A DNA stretch of 64,000 nt from a virus: IMG/VR virus record IMGVR_UViG_3300044957_000346, positions 1 to 64,000 of that record, one strand, 5' to 3'. A model generated the notes under the pieces. It searched no databases and was not told where the DNA came from. It worked only from the letters and a program-made list of their open reading frames with translations. A program made the translations under genes and the position numbers. Within the stretch, counting starts at the first letter, position 1; each line of letters starts with the position of its first letter. Shown here in pieces: positions 53,856 to 61,683 of the stretch.

Positions 53856-54218
53856 ATGTTAGTCACCAATTTACTTACATTACACAACCAGCTTAAAATA
53901 CATCACTGGCAAACAAAAAGTTATGCCGAACATCAAGCACTTGGATCCGCATATGACGAATTCACCGACTTGATAGATGAATTTATTGAAGTCTTGATGG
54001 GTAAGTATGGCAGAGTAAAAAGTGAAAGTGGGTTCAAAATTGAACTGTCTAATTATGAAGATTTATCAACCGTGGACTTTGTAGATAAATATATTGATTA
54101 TTTAATTACCGAAGTACCAAAGGGATTGGAAGTTGAAAAAGATACTGATCTATTAAACATTCGTGACGAAATGTTAGGCACGCTTAATAAACTCAAGTAC
54201 CTATTAACCCTACAATAA
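53856..54218 (+). CDS. DUF5856-like helical protein (ferritin-like fold possible)
   Basis: 120 aa. LHNQLKIHHWQTKSYAEHQALGSAYDEFTDLIDEFIE is the conserved block of this phage family. Spaced His/Glu/Asp along helices recall Dps/ferritin-like four-helix bundles. Iron handling would fit with IscU in the same phage, but this is only a possibility. Confidence 0.6.
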   Translation: MLVTNLLTLHNQLKIHHWQTKSYAEHQALGSAYDEFTDLIDEFIEVLMGKYGRVKSESGFKIELSNYEDLSTVDFVDKYIDYLITEVPKGLEVEKDTDLLNIRDEMLGTLNKLKYLLTLQ

Positions 54219-54219
54219 C

Positions 54220-54588
54220 ATGGATAAGCTTGACAAGTATGCAATAGTTAAATTCATCAAGTTCATACACGATGAATTAAATTTGAATTCCCCATTTAAA
54301 GTAAAATTAGTGACTAATCATGATGTGGATTTAAAAACATATGCATATTATGATCCGAACAGTGGTTTTGTAAAAGTTTATTGTAAAAACCGAGGTTTAG
54401 CCGATGTTTTAAGAAGTATAGCTCACGAATTGATTCATCATTTGCAAAATCAACGTGGTGAGTTGAATCAACCTGTACCTGATATTGGTGGTAAAATTGA
54501 AGACGAAGCTAATAGTGTGGCTGGACAACTTGTGAAAATGTTTGGATATCAAAATCCAAATCTTACAATTTATAATAAAAATTTATAA
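54220..54588 (+). CDS. Small zinc metallopeptidase-like protein
   Basis: 122 aa. SIAHELIHHLQNQ contains H-E-x-x-H, and EDEANSVAGQLVK downstream supplies a third acidic ligand, as in SprT-like or gluzincin small peptidases. It starts 1 nt after the previous stop, so likely co-transcribed with the DUF5856 gene. A head-maturation or housekeeping protease role is a guess. Confidence 0.65.
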   Translation: MDKLDKYAIVKFIKFIHDELNLNSPFKVKLVTNHDVDLKTYAYYDPNSGFVKVYCKNRGLADVLRSIAHELIHHLQNQRGELNQPVPDIGGKIEDEANSVAGQLVKMFGYQNPNLTIYNKNL

Positions 54589-54954
54589 ATTGCGGACACT
54601 TTTAAAAAATTTTAAGTTGATATTGTCTGTGTCGTATACTTTTATATCGGAGTCTTTTAATCCAAAAAACCTTTTTGATTTTGTATATAATCTAGTTCCA
54701 ATCTTTTTTCTACGGTATAATTTCTTGACATATACCATAAATTGATAGTTTTTATTGGTTTTTTGAATTATACTCCACCCAACACATTTTGATCCACATT
54801 TTGCAATAAAAACTCTATTCTTTATTGATTTTTCTGGATTGCAACATTCAACATACACGTTGTATATTGCTCCCGTACTGACCATTTTAGCGCACGCTTT
54901 TTCTTCAAATGGCGTTAAGTCTTTAGCTTGTTTGGAATATATTCTAATCCTCAC
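54583..54954 (-). CDS. GNAT-like acetyltransferase
   Basis: 123 aa with a GTG start. GSKCVGWSIIQKTNKNYQFMVYVKKLYRRKKIGTRLY shows the GNAT beta4-beta5 region and the R-x-x-K-I-G acetyl-CoA loop. Start supported by an ATATTTAT box exactly 5 nt upstream. Convergent with the metallopeptidase gene (6-nt overlap). Confidence 0.6.
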   Translation of the reverse strand: MRIRIYSKQAKDLTPFEEKACAKMVSTGAIYNVYVECCNPEKSIKNRVFIAKCGSKCVGWSIIQKTNKNYQFMVYVKKLYRRKKIGTRLYTKSKRFFGLKDSDIKVYDTDNINLKFFKSVRNL

Positions 54955-54957
54955 ATA

Positions 54958-55119
54958 TTATAAATATGATTTAACTGTTTGATACAATTCATCGTTGAAT
55001 TGAGTTAATTTAAAAGTGGGAAATTCCATTTCAAAATCTTTAACATCAATTGCATATCTGTACTCGGGCCCTTTACGACCAGTTACATATTCATACGGTC
55101 CAATTTTTGATACAATAAT
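54958..55119 (-). pseudogene. C-terminal relic of an NDP-sugar 4,6-dehydratase/epimerase
   Basis: No start codon. SKIGPYEYVTGRKGPEYRYAIDV...LYQTVKSYL matches the family ending (G-x-x-x-R-x-A-I-D ... T-V-x-W/S-Y-L) of RmlB-type dehydratases. The rest of the gene is gone, so dTDP-glucose must be converted by a host enzyme or another phage gene. Confidence 0.6.
54960..54967 (-). promoter_or_regulatory. ATATTTAT box, 5 nt before GTG start
   Basis: Minus-strand ATATTTAT, 5 nt, then GTG (54954) of the GNAT gene. Confidence 0.45.
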
Positions 55120-55957
55120 CTACAGCTTCATACGACGTTTTCATTTTTATCCCAGTTGATAGTAACTTCTCATTACTCATAACGCAATTTGAACGAGAAG
55201 TTTTGACTACATTTTTATAGAACTCATCTTCGTCTACAAATTGGAAATTTTTATCTTTAGCAATGGTATTTTTTAACTTCTCTACAATACCTTTTGTAGT
55301 GATATACCCCCCATTGGTCACATTATATGTACCATATGGTACTTTTTTGGTTAGTGTTTGAATACAAGCACTTACAAACTCTTGTTTATTGCTCACACTG
55401 TTTTCGGCATCTAACAATCGTTCATACTTTAATATTTTGCTTATATAATTTCTAGAATTATCATTTTCTTCAAATGGAATTCTTAATCTCCAAATATAAT
55501 TCTTTTCCCACTTGGATATGATTTGTTCAGCAATTGCTTTTGTACCGCTATAAAAACTGCTGTTGTTATACTTAAAATTTAAATTTGGTTCGTCCTCTTC
55601 AGTGAATGGTTTGCCGTCTAATCTTCTTCCATCATATATACAACCACTTGATACATGACCTAATGGAATATCGTTCAACATACACCAATCGGTTAGTATT
55701 TGTGGCCAAATAATATTACCGTGTATTGTATCTTCTTTATTAAGTTCACACGCATCAACATTTGGTTTTCCAGTATAACCCGCCGCGTTTATTACACCAC
55801 CGATTAGTGGATAACCGGCTTCTTCGTACCATTTTTCTAAATCAACGAATGTGGTGGTTTTAGCGTTTGGCCATAAAAAAACAGGAAGTTTAAGTTCGTC
55901 GAGTTGTTTTTTAAATTCTCCGCCAATATAACCTGTTGAGCCAAATAATATTATCAT
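55091..55957 (-). CDS. NRS/ER-type nucleotide-rhamnose epimerase/reductase
   Basis: 288 aa. ILFGSTGYIGGEF (Rossmann motif), INAAGYTGKPNVDACE, HVSSGCIYDG and SSFYSGTKAIAEQI (Y-x3-K). These blocks follow plant and giant-virus bifunctional 3,5-epimerase/4-reductase enzymes more closely than bacterial RmlD. It would turn the 4-keto-6-deoxy sugar into L-rhamnose nucleotide. Overlaps rmlA by 4 nt. Confidence 0.8.
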   Translation of the reverse strand: MIILFGSTGYIGGEFKKQLDELKLPVFLWPNAKTTTFVDLEKWYEEAGYPLIGGVINAAGYTGKPNVDACELNKEDTIHGNIIWPQILTDWCMLNDIPLGHVSSGCIYDGRRLDGKPFTEEDEPNLNFKYNNSSFYSGTKAIAEQIISKWEKNYIWRLRIPFEENDNSRNYISKILKYERLLDAENSVSNKQEFVSACIQTLTKKVPYGTYNVTNGGYITTKGIVEKLKNTIAKDKNFQFVDEDEFYKNVVKTSRSNCVMSNEKLLSTGIKMKTSYEAVDYCIKNWTV

Positions 55958-56796
55958 AGTAGTTTAGTTAAATATTGTTTATATTCGCAATTTGGCAATT
56001 TGTCAATTAAATTTTCGAATTGCGCTTTATTTATTAATTTTCTTTTCAAGCACTCTTCTTCTATACATCCTATTTTTATACCCTGTCTGGATTGTAGTGT
56101 GTAAACATAAGCACTGCTTTGAAACAATGTTTCCGCGCTACCGGCGTCTAACCACGCTGTGCCTCTTGCAAATTTTATAGCAGTTAGATCACCTTTATCA
56201 AGATATATTAAGTTTAAATCAGTTATTTCAAGTTCTCCTCTCGCAGAGGGTTTGAGCGTTTTTGCGTAATTAATAACATTATTATCATAAAAGTATAAAC
56301 CAGGCACCGCATAATTGCTTTTGGGTTGTTTTGGTTTTTCTTCTATACTTAGTACTTTGTTATCTTCACCAAACTCGATAACGCCATATGATGTGGGATT
56401 ATTTACTTCATATCCAAAAATAACTGCGCCTTTAAGGGTCGGTTTGACTCTAGGCGTTCCGTGGAAAATATTATCACCCAATATTAATGCCACATTATCT
56501 TCACCAATAAAATCTTCGGCGATAATAAAACTTTCAGCAATTCCTCTTGGCTTGTACTGAACTTTATAAGTGATTTTCAATCCTAATTGACTGCCGTCTC
56601 CGAATAATTTTTCATATAAAGGTAAATAATTCGGCGAAGAAATTATGCAAAATTCCGTTATTCCACATTTTAGTAAAGTGTAAAGTGGATAATAAATCAT
56701 TGGCTTATCGTAGACAGGCAATAATTGTTTATTTATAGTTGAAGTTAATGGGTAAAGTCGGCTACCAACCCCCCCAGACAAAATTATACCTTTCAT
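55954..56796 (-). CDS. rmlA: Glucose-1-phosphate thymidylyltransferase
   Basis: 280 aa. GIILSGGVGSRLYPLT (G-G-x-G-x-R-L), KPMIYYPLYTLL, ALILGDNIFHG and TAWLDAGSAETLFQ are the RmlA blocks, including the catalytic region. It makes dTDP-glucose from dTTP and glucose-1-phosphate; the pyrophosphate is the substrate of the enzyme at 53305. Confidence 0.95.
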   Translation of the reverse strand: MKGIILSGGVGSRLYPLTSTINKQLLPVYDKPMIYYPLYTLLKCGITEFCIISSPNYLPLYEKLFGDGSQLGLKITYKVQYKPRGIAESFIIAEDFIGEDNVALILGDNIFHGTPRVKPTLKGAVIFGYEVNNPTSYGVIEFGEDNKVLSIEEKPKQPKSNYAVPGLYFYDNNVINYAKTLKPSARGELEITDLNLIYLDKGDLTAIKFARGTAWLDAGSAETLFQSSAYVYTLQSRQGIKIGCIEEECLKRKLINKAQFENLIDKLPNCEYKQYLTKLL

Positions 56797-56840
56797 GTAT
56801 TTATATGTATTTTACGAACATATTTAAAATTTTTTATATA

Positions 56841-56868
56841 TTGACTGAGTGTAAAAATGCGTTACGAT
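56841..56868 (+). promoter_or_regulatory. Sigma70-like promoter, leaderless arrangement
   Basis: -35 TTGACT (56841-56846), 16-nt spacer, -10 TACGAT (56863-56868), exactly 6 nt to ATG 56875. An upstream in-frame ATG at 56857 lies inside this promoter and is thereby excluded. Confidence 0.65.
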
Positions 56869-56874
56869 GTGATA

Positions 56875-57108
56875 ATGGAAACAGAGCTAACTATTAAAAA
56901 TAAAGTAAAAAACCCAATCTTAATTCAACATGATGATTTAAAGTTTGACGGTAAAAATATTACCATTCCAAGTTATTATGTTGACACTGTGTTGGAGTAT
57001 TTAAAAGATTGGAAACTGGATGGAGTTCCACAGGTTGATATTGAGGACTATCAATCATTTCGTAATTTTTTATATGATATCCAGGAATATAAAAATCGAG
57101 GAAACTAA
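56875..57108 (+). CDS. Hypothetical protein (77 aa)
   Basis: METELTIKNKVKNPILIQHDD then a helical C-part (YQSFRNFLYDIQEY). The start is set by the promoter spacing. First gene of a rightward unit running to 59.7 kb. Unrecognised. Confidence 0.55.
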   Translation: METELTIKNKVKNPILIQHDDLKFDGKNITIPSYYVDTVLEYLKDWKLDGVPQVDIEDYQSFRNFLYDIQEYKNRGN

Positions 57109-57812
57109 TGACAATGAAAGAAATACTGATATTCAGCCACAATTATCTAATAAATAACTGGTACGATGTTGTAAGTGAGCAGCTAATATTGTTAGTAAAA
57201 AGTGAGTTGTATGAAAATTCCACGACAATATATTATTGTGGATATGGGGATGATGAACTTCAGATTCATAAATTTGTGAGTCTCTTAAAAAAGACTGACA
57301 TTAAGAAAAAAATTTACATTTTAATTTTTCCCTATAACGACCGGGAAAAAAGTACAATTTCATTTCTGCAACGGATTTGCAAATCTCATAACAATGCTTA
57401 TGTCTTATATTATCATACAAAAGGAGTTTACTCCGCATGTGTAGAAAATTCAAAAAATGCTAAAACTGTAAATTCTTGGCGGGATGTTTTAAATTATTTT
57501 AATATTGAAAACTGGAAAAAATCTATAAGCGCTTTAGATAGTCACGATATTTGTGGAGTATTATATGCAAATTGGCACATAAGTGGTGTAAATGGAGATC
57601 CTGATAGGTTCTCACATTTTTACGCTGGAAATTTTTGGTGGACAACTTCAAATTACATCAATAAATTGCCAGATGCCAATTTGATGAATAATTATAATGA
57701 CATGGAAACGTTTATAACATCAATACCTCATCGTTGGGCCAATGGGGAAGTGCAATGCGCTGGCAATATATATAATATTTATTTCGACCCAAAAGAATAT
57801 AGAAAGAATTAA
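57108..57812 (+). CDS. Glycosyltransferase-associated conserved protein
   Basis: 234 aa. YVLYYHTKGVYS, SHDICGVLYANWHISGVNG and SHFYAGNFWWTTSNYINKLP are blocks of a family present in capsule/O-antigen clusters and phages, thought to be glycosyltransferases by fold (HTKG and GNFWW). Enzymatic role not proven. Confidence 0.55.
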   Translation: MTMKEILIFSHNYLINNWYDVVSEQLILLVKSELYENSTTIYYCGYGDDELQIHKFVSLLKKTDIKKKIYILIFPYNDREKSTISFLQRICKSHNNAYVLYYHTKGVYSACVENSKNAKTVNSWRDVLNYFNIENWKKSISALDSHDICGVLYANWHISGVNGDPDRFSHFYAGNFWWTTSNYINKLPDANLMNNYNDMETFITSIPHRWANGEVQCAGNIYNIYFDPKEYRKN

Positions 57813-57815
57813 TTT

Positions 57816-58397
57816 ATGGGAATGTTTGATGACATAACGTGTAAATATCCCCTTCCTTTACCCGCAGATACCAAAGGATATTTTCCAGAAAACTTTCAAA
57901 CCAAAGATTTTGACTGTGCCTTGGATTTTTATGAAATCCGTGAAGACGGTACACTCTGGCTTCGTGAATGTGAACGAGAATACATTGGGGGCGACCCCAA
58001 AGGTAAAACTTGGTCAGAAAAGCGTGGTGTTGTAAAAGAAACCAAAGTTTGGTGGACTCAAGTAAATGCGACAAAAACGATTAGTATGTATAATTCCCAA
58101 CGAGGTGACGGTGAATATGATTATTGGATTGAATTTTTAATTGTGTTTGTTAACGGCGTTGTTGATAAGATTGATCTTGTAGAGTTTGACGCAACTGATA
58201 ATGGTGAAAGAAAAGAATCATACAAGAAATTTGCAGAGGAAATGAAACTTAGGATGGAGTTTGAAAAAACACTACGATATAAAATGTTTTACGGACCATA
58301 CAATAAAATCTTAAGGTTTGTTTTTAAATTAGCGTCTAAAGTCAACGGATACATTTGTAATAACTTATGGAAGTGGGAAAGAAAATTGAGCATATGA
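57816..58397 (+). CDS. Conserved hypothetical protein (193 aa)
   Basis: MGMFDDITCKYPLPLP...FQTKDFDCALDFYEI is a recognisable start of a protein family scattered in bacteria and phages, of unknown function. The C-terminal part is helical and basic. Confidence 0.6.
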   Translation: MGMFDDITCKYPLPLPADTKGYFPENFQTKDFDCALDFYEIREDGTLWLRECEREYIGGDPKGKTWSEKRGVVKETKVWWTQVNATKTISMYNSQRGDGEYDYWIEFLIVFVNGVVDKIDLVEFDATDNGERKESYKKFAEEMKLRMEFEKTLRYKMFYGPYNKILRFVFKLASKVNGYICNNLWKWERKLSI

Positions 58398-58651
58398 AGG
58401 ATCAAGATTCAAAATTTTTGATATGCGACTGTTTCAGTCACGGACTCCTTGTTGAAAAATTTAAAGATGAAGAGGAAATCAGCATCAGCGTGTTTGAACG
58501 AGGCTTAGAAGGGCGAATCTTGTCTTGGAAAGAAAGACTAAGATGGTGCTGGCAAATCATTAGACATGGAAGACCGTGGTCAGATTTTGTGATATTAAAC
58601 ATTGAGAATCAAAAAAAATTAAAAGAGTTTTTACGTGCATCTACTAAATAA
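58394..58651 (+). CDS. Hypothetical phage protein (85 aa)
   Basis: The start MKDQDSKF overlaps the previous stop as ATGA, preferred over an upstream ATG (58367). ICDCFSHGLLVEKF and RLRWCWQIIRHGRPWSDFVIL are distinctive, Trp-rich blocks. Function unknown. Confidence 0.55.
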   Translation: MKDQDSKFLICDCFSHGLLVEKFKDEEEISISVFERGLEGRILSWKERLRWCWQIIRHGRPWSDFVILNIENQKKLKEFLRASTK

Positions 58652-59171
58652 AACAAAAACCTACCTTGTAGGACATATGCAATATGCGGATGGATCTAGT
58701 TGGAGACGATATGTTAGACAACAATTGTCCCCAATGGGTATTACGGTATTCGATCCATATGACAAACCTTTTATTAAAGATGTGGCTGAAGGATATGAAA
58801 TCAGAAAGTCGTTGTCAGAACTGATATCTAACAACAAATATGATGATGTGCAAGAAAGAATGAAAGAAATTCGCATTTACGATTTAAATTTGGTAGATAG
58901 AAGTGATTTTATTATTGCACATATTCTTCCAGAAGTTGCTAGTTGGGGAAGTGCGGAAGAATTAGTAACCGCTAATAGATCAAAGAAACCCATATTCTTA
59001 AGCGTAGAAGGTGGAAAAAATAAATGTCCATTATGGATATTGGGAATGTTGCCTCACAGATATGTATATAATAGCTTATCGGAGATAATATCAACAATAA
59101 TCGGAATAAACAGTGGATTTGTTGAGATCGATAGTGCTAGATGGAGACTACTAAGGGAGGAATATAGATAA
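58635..59171 (+). CDS. Nucleoside 2-deoxyribosyltransferase-like protein
   Basis: 178 aa. TYLVGHMQYADGSSWRRYVRQQL and VFDPYDKP at the N-terminus, then VDRSDFIIAHILPEVASWGSAEEL, with the E in the S-x-G-x-A/S-E-E pattern, match the nucleoside deoxyribosyltransferase-like fold. It may salvage or modify nucleotides. Overlaps the previous gene by 17 nt. Confidence 0.6.
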   Translation: MHLLNKTKTYLVGHMQYADGSSWRRYVRQQLSPMGITVFDPYDKPFIKDVAEGYEIRKSLSELISNNKYDDVQERMKEIRIYDLNLVDRSDFIIAHILPEVASWGSAEELVTANRSKKPIFLSVEGGKNKCPLWILGMLPHRYVYNSLSEIISTIIGINSGFVEIDSARWRLLREEYR

Positions 59172-59172
59172 C

Positions 59173-59322
59173 ATGAATCCAAACGAATTTGAAAGAACAA
59201 AACCTACAATAACTATGAAAAAAATCAATGACCCAATAAAACTCATTGATGAAGAACGAGTCAAAACCGAAATTTTATATATAGAGATAGAATTAGAAGT
59301 CTTGAGGACATCAGCTTACTAA
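59173..59322 (+). CDS. Small protein (49 aa), possibly frameshifted
   Basis: MNPNEFERTKPTITMKK...LIDEERVKTEILYIEI, then stop after SAY. A second frame from about 59289 gives RIRSLEDISLLIKDMKTSFKKGE, ending at 59360 next to the following gene's ribosome-binding site, which looks like a more natural end. One indel could explain this. Confidence 0.4.
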   Translation: MNPNEFERTKPTITMKKINDPIKLIDEERVKTEILYIEIELEVLRTSAY

Positions 59323-59363
59323 TTAAAGATATGAAAACTAGTTTTAAAAAAGGAGAATAATTT

Positions 59364-59729
59364 ATGAATAAAAATGGACAAAAAATTTTAATGTATGCCG
59401 AGGTTGGTAGAAAACTATCGGAAGTTCAAGATACATATGTTACTAATATTGTTGATGAACTATTAAAAATTCATCCGGACATCAACGAAATTAATCCAGA
59501 GGATTCGGCGGAAAATTGGGCATATGATATTATAAATGCTAGTGATAATCACGAAGTTATTGAAACTTTAAATAGATTAAACGATATCTTACAAGAAAAA
59601 AGAAGCACAAATAAAGAATTGTCAAAAGAAGAAAGATTAAATATTAAAAATAAGGAGTTAATGGAGTATATTGGTAAACTTGAAAGAGAGTTGTCAATAG
59701 TAAAATCCGTTCATGAAAGTAATTATTAA
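59364..59729 (+). CDS. Hypothetical helical protein (121 aa)
   Basis: A good Shine-Dalgarno (AAGGAG, 59349-59354) precedes the ATG. The protein is acidic and coiled-coil prone at its C-terminus (KELMEYIGKLERELSIVKS). Followed by a strong terminator. Unrecognised. Confidence 0.6.
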   Translation: MNKNGQKILMYAEVGRKLSEVQDTYVTNIVDELLKIHPDINEINPEDSAENWAYDIINASDNHEVIETLNRLNDILQEKRSTNKELSKEERLNIKNKELMEYIGKLERELSIVKSVHESNY

Positions 59730-59734
59730 TTTCA

Positions 59735-59757
59735 ATCCGCTTCGGCGGGTTTTTTTA
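59735..59757 (+). terminator. Rho-independent terminator with UUCG tetraloop
   Basis: ATCCGC / GCGGGT stem around TTCG (59735-59750) with seven T. Ends the 56.9-59.7 kb rightward unit. Confidence 0.88.
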
Positions 59758-59762
59758 TTTCT

Positions 59763-59790
59763 TTGACTTCCATGAAATTTGTGGTATGAT
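59763..59790 (+). promoter_or_regulatory. Sigma70-like promoter, leaderless arrangement
   Basis: -35 TTGACT (59763-59768), 16-nt spacer, -10 TATGAT (59785-59790), 6 nt to ATG 59797. It comes right after the terminator. Confidence 0.68.
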
Positions 59791-59796
59791 GACTAT

Positions 59797-60048
59797 ATGA
59801 TTAACTGTGGATGTGGAAAAGAAATTCATTCTGAGCGTCATGCTTTGGGATACAAGGTGTGTCTTGACTGTGGAGACAAACATGCTATTAAAAATAAAAA
59901 ATATGGTTATGTCAGTTATGGACACAAAACTGCTGGTGCTATTGTAGTGACCAGTAAAAAAGCGTTTGATAACTATACTAAAGTGAGTTATCGAATGGGT
60001 AAATCGAGTAATATGGGATATGCAAGTCGTTTGACCACATCATTTTAA
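59797..60048 (+). CDS. Small zinc-finger-like protein (83 aa)
   Basis: From MINCGCGKEIH. CGCGKEIHSERHALGYKVCLDCG has a C-x-C...C-x2-C treble that could bind one zinc. Start assigned by promoter distance; an ATG is not present further upstream except within the promoter. Function unknown. Confidence 0.55.
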   Translation: MINCGCGKEIHSERHALGYKVCLDCGDKHAIKNKKYGYVSYGHKTAGAIVVTSKKAFDNYTKVSYRMGKSSNMGYASRLTTSF

Positions 60049-60055
60049 TATTTAT
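60048..60055 (+). promoter_or_regulatory. ATATTTAT box, 5 nt before start
   Basis: Exact ATATTTAT, 5 nt, then the ATG at 60061. Confidence 0.45.
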
Positions 60056-60060
60056 TATAC

Positions 60061-60315
60061 ATGACATCTAAACAATATAAAATTGCATACGATAAGTTGT
60101 TTAATCAATTGCCTAAGCGGAAACAATTGGCGGTCAAAGAGGATAGTAAAAAAAACAACTGGAGTGGTATTTTAACAGATTTTGTGAGGGGTGTTATTTA
60201 TAACGCTGAAAAAGAATTTGATCAGAATCAACTGACAATGGTTGATGAAGTTTCACCTTCTAATGCAGAAAAAGGAACAAAACCTTCAAAAAAATTGAAA
60301 AATAAAAAGATTTGA
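60061..60315 (+). CDS. Hypothetical basic protein (84 aa)
   Basis: MTSKQYKIAYDKLFNQLPKR...KKNNWSGILTDFVRGVIYNAEK and a lysine-rich tail. Preceded by an ATATTTAT box. Unrecognised. Confidence 0.5.
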   Translation: MTSKQYKIAYDKLFNQLPKRKQLAVKEDSKKNNWSGILTDFVRGVIYNAEKEFDQNQLTMVDEVSPSNAEKGTKPSKKLKNKKI

Positions 60316-60340
60316 CATTCTATAAAATCTTTACTACAGT
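60312..60340 (+). promoter_or_regulatory. Sigma70-like promoter for the SPOUT gene
   Basis: -35 TTGACA (60312-60317), 17-nt spacer, -10 TACAGT (60335-60340), 9 nt to ATG 60350. Confidence 0.62.
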
Positions 60341-60349
60341 AAAGGTACT

Positions 60350-60889
60350 ATGAATGTTTTGGATCATCTTAAGTCTAGTTCTGTAGACGAAATCAAGAGT
60401 TACTGTAAGAATACATGTATTGATGCAGGGGCTGCAATGATGCACGTTGGTGGAGATTTTAATCTATCCACCTTGGTTCGTAATGCCAATTTTTTTGGAT
60501 TCAAGGAAGCATTTTATGTAGGGGGATCCAAGAAGTGGGACCGTCGTGGTACGGTTGGAACGCATCATTACACCGATCTTAAGCATATTAAGACCGAAGA
60601 AGACTTCATTACTTATTGTAAGTTGAATTCTTACACCATTATTTCTGTCGAGAATAACATCCCAGAGCACAGTGATAAGACCGTATCTATTTTCAATCAA
60701 TGGGTGTTTTCTGGAGTTGACAAGCCAATGTTCGTATTTGGAGAAGAAAAGATGGGATTGAGCAATTATATTCTTGAAAACAGTGAATTTATTATTACCG
60801 TCCCAGCTTTTGGTAGTGTACGTTCGTTGAATGTTGGAACAACTAGCGGAATCGTGATGTCTTTTTATAGAAACTGTAACAATATTTAA
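60350..60889 (+). CDS. SPOUT (SpoU-type) RNA 2'-O-methyltransferase
   Basis: 179 aa, near minimal SpoU size. GGDFNLSTLVRNANFFGF is motif 1 (N..R), FVFGEEKMGLSN motif 2 (G-E-E-x-x-G-L), and VPAFGSVRSLNVGTTSGI motif 3. Probably methylates tRNA or rRNA ribose. Phage copies are unusual; protection of tRNAs or altered translation are possible roles. Confidence 0.88.
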   Translation: MNVLDHLKSSSVDEIKSYCKNTCIDAGAAMMHVGGDFNLSTLVRNANFFGFKEAFYVGGSKKWDRRGTVGTHHYTDLKHIKTEEDFITYCKLNSYTIISVENNIPEHSDKTVSIFNQWVFSGVDKPMFVFGEEKMGLSNYILENSEFIITVPAFGSVRSLNVGTTSGIVMSFYRNCNNI

Positions 60890-60903
60890 CAATAAATAAA
60901 AAT

Positions 60904-61116
60904 ATGAGTACACAAACTGTATATGATGGTAATGGTCGTAGGGCCGGATATTACAACGAAATGAGCAATGTCATTTATGCACACGACTCTAATGGTCGTA
61001 ATGTAGGATATTATAATAAAAGTACAAATACTACATTTGATAAAAATGGCAGACGATATGGTTTTGGAAATCTAGTTACTTCACTAATTATGGAGTCACA
61101 TCAAAATGGTCGTTGA
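60904..61116 (+). CDS. Small NGR-repeat protein (70 aa)
   Basis: Three imperfect tandem units of about 20 residues: YDGNGRRAGYYN, HDSNGRNVGYYN, FDKNGRRYGFGN. This resembles short beta-repeat (G-x-YY-N) modules of surface or DNA-associated phage proteins. Role unknown. Confidence 0.55.
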   Translation: MSTQTVYDGNGRRAGYYNEMSNVIYAHDSNGRNVGYYNKSTNTTFDKNGRRYGFGNLVTSLIMESHQNGR

Positions 61117-61141
61117 CAAAAAGATAATTGTGTGGTAATAT
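61113..61141 (+). promoter_or_regulatory. Sigma70-like promoter
   Basis: -35 TTGACA (61113-61118), 17-nt spacer, -10 TAATAT (61136-61141). Followed by a leader of about 35 nt before the ATG at 61183, so this one is not leaderless. Confidence 0.6.
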
Positions 61142-61182
61142 GAAGTTGTAGTCGGTAAACAAAATAAAAAAATATAAATAAA

Positions 61183-61443
61183 ATGAGCAATACAAATAAG
61201 ACTGGGCGTAAGCCTACTCAACTAAACGAAATCACTGACCGTGCTTTTACGGTTGTTGATTTGATCAACCTAAACACCAATGTTAAGGCTCTTACTGTTA
61301 GGATGTATGTTAAACGAAATGTTGAACAGGGGCGATATGTAATCACTGGTACATTTAAGAGTGGTAAGCGTGGTAAGCCTAGTACTACTTATACCTTCGT
61401 GCAGTCACAGACTGCAAATGTAACTGAAAAGATTGCTTCTTAA
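61183..61443 (+). CDS. Small DNA-binding-like protein (86 aa)
   Basis: MSNTNKTGRKPTQLNEITDRAFTVVDLINLN, then basic strands (GTFKSGKRGKPSTTYTFV). Basic with a turn-like helical start, possibly a winged-helix or single-strand-binding type protein. More G+C-rich codons than its neighbours. Confidence 0.5.
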   Translation: MSNTNKTGRKPTQLNEITDRAFTVVDLINLNTNVKALTVRMYVKRNVEQGRYVITGTFKSGKRGKPSTTYTFVQSQTANVTEKIAS

Positions 61444-61527
61444 AAAATTATTTGGGGGTTATATACAAATAAAAATATATGACCTTTTAAATTTAAAATA
61501 TATTTATTATTAAAGATAAATACTAAC

Positions 61528-61683
61528 ATGGGAAAGAGTTGGAAAGATAAGAATCGTAGGGATAAGTGGGACAACTACGGTAAGGGTGGAGCCAAAAAGT
61601 CTAAGAAGTTTGGCCACAATCAAAGGTCAGTTAAACAAAATAATAAGTGGGACAATTATGAAGACTACTCAGAAGGTTATTGA
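61528..61683 (+). CDS. Tiny basic protein (51 aa) with WDNY repeats
   Basis: MGKSWKDKNRRDKWDNYGK and a second copy NKWDNYEDY. Highly charged, so probably disordered. An ATATTTAT box at 61500-61507 is 20 nt from the start. Overlaps the next ORF. Confidence 0.45.
   Translation: MGKSWKDKNRRDKWDNYGKGGAKKSKKFGHNQRSVKQNNKWDNYEDYSEGY

Noticed and set aside
56797-56812. T4-type late promoter TATAAATA before rmlA (minus strand)
   Set aside because: The match is exact but ends 1 nt from the ATG, so transcription would begin inside the gene; in AT-rich DNA a chance hit is likely.
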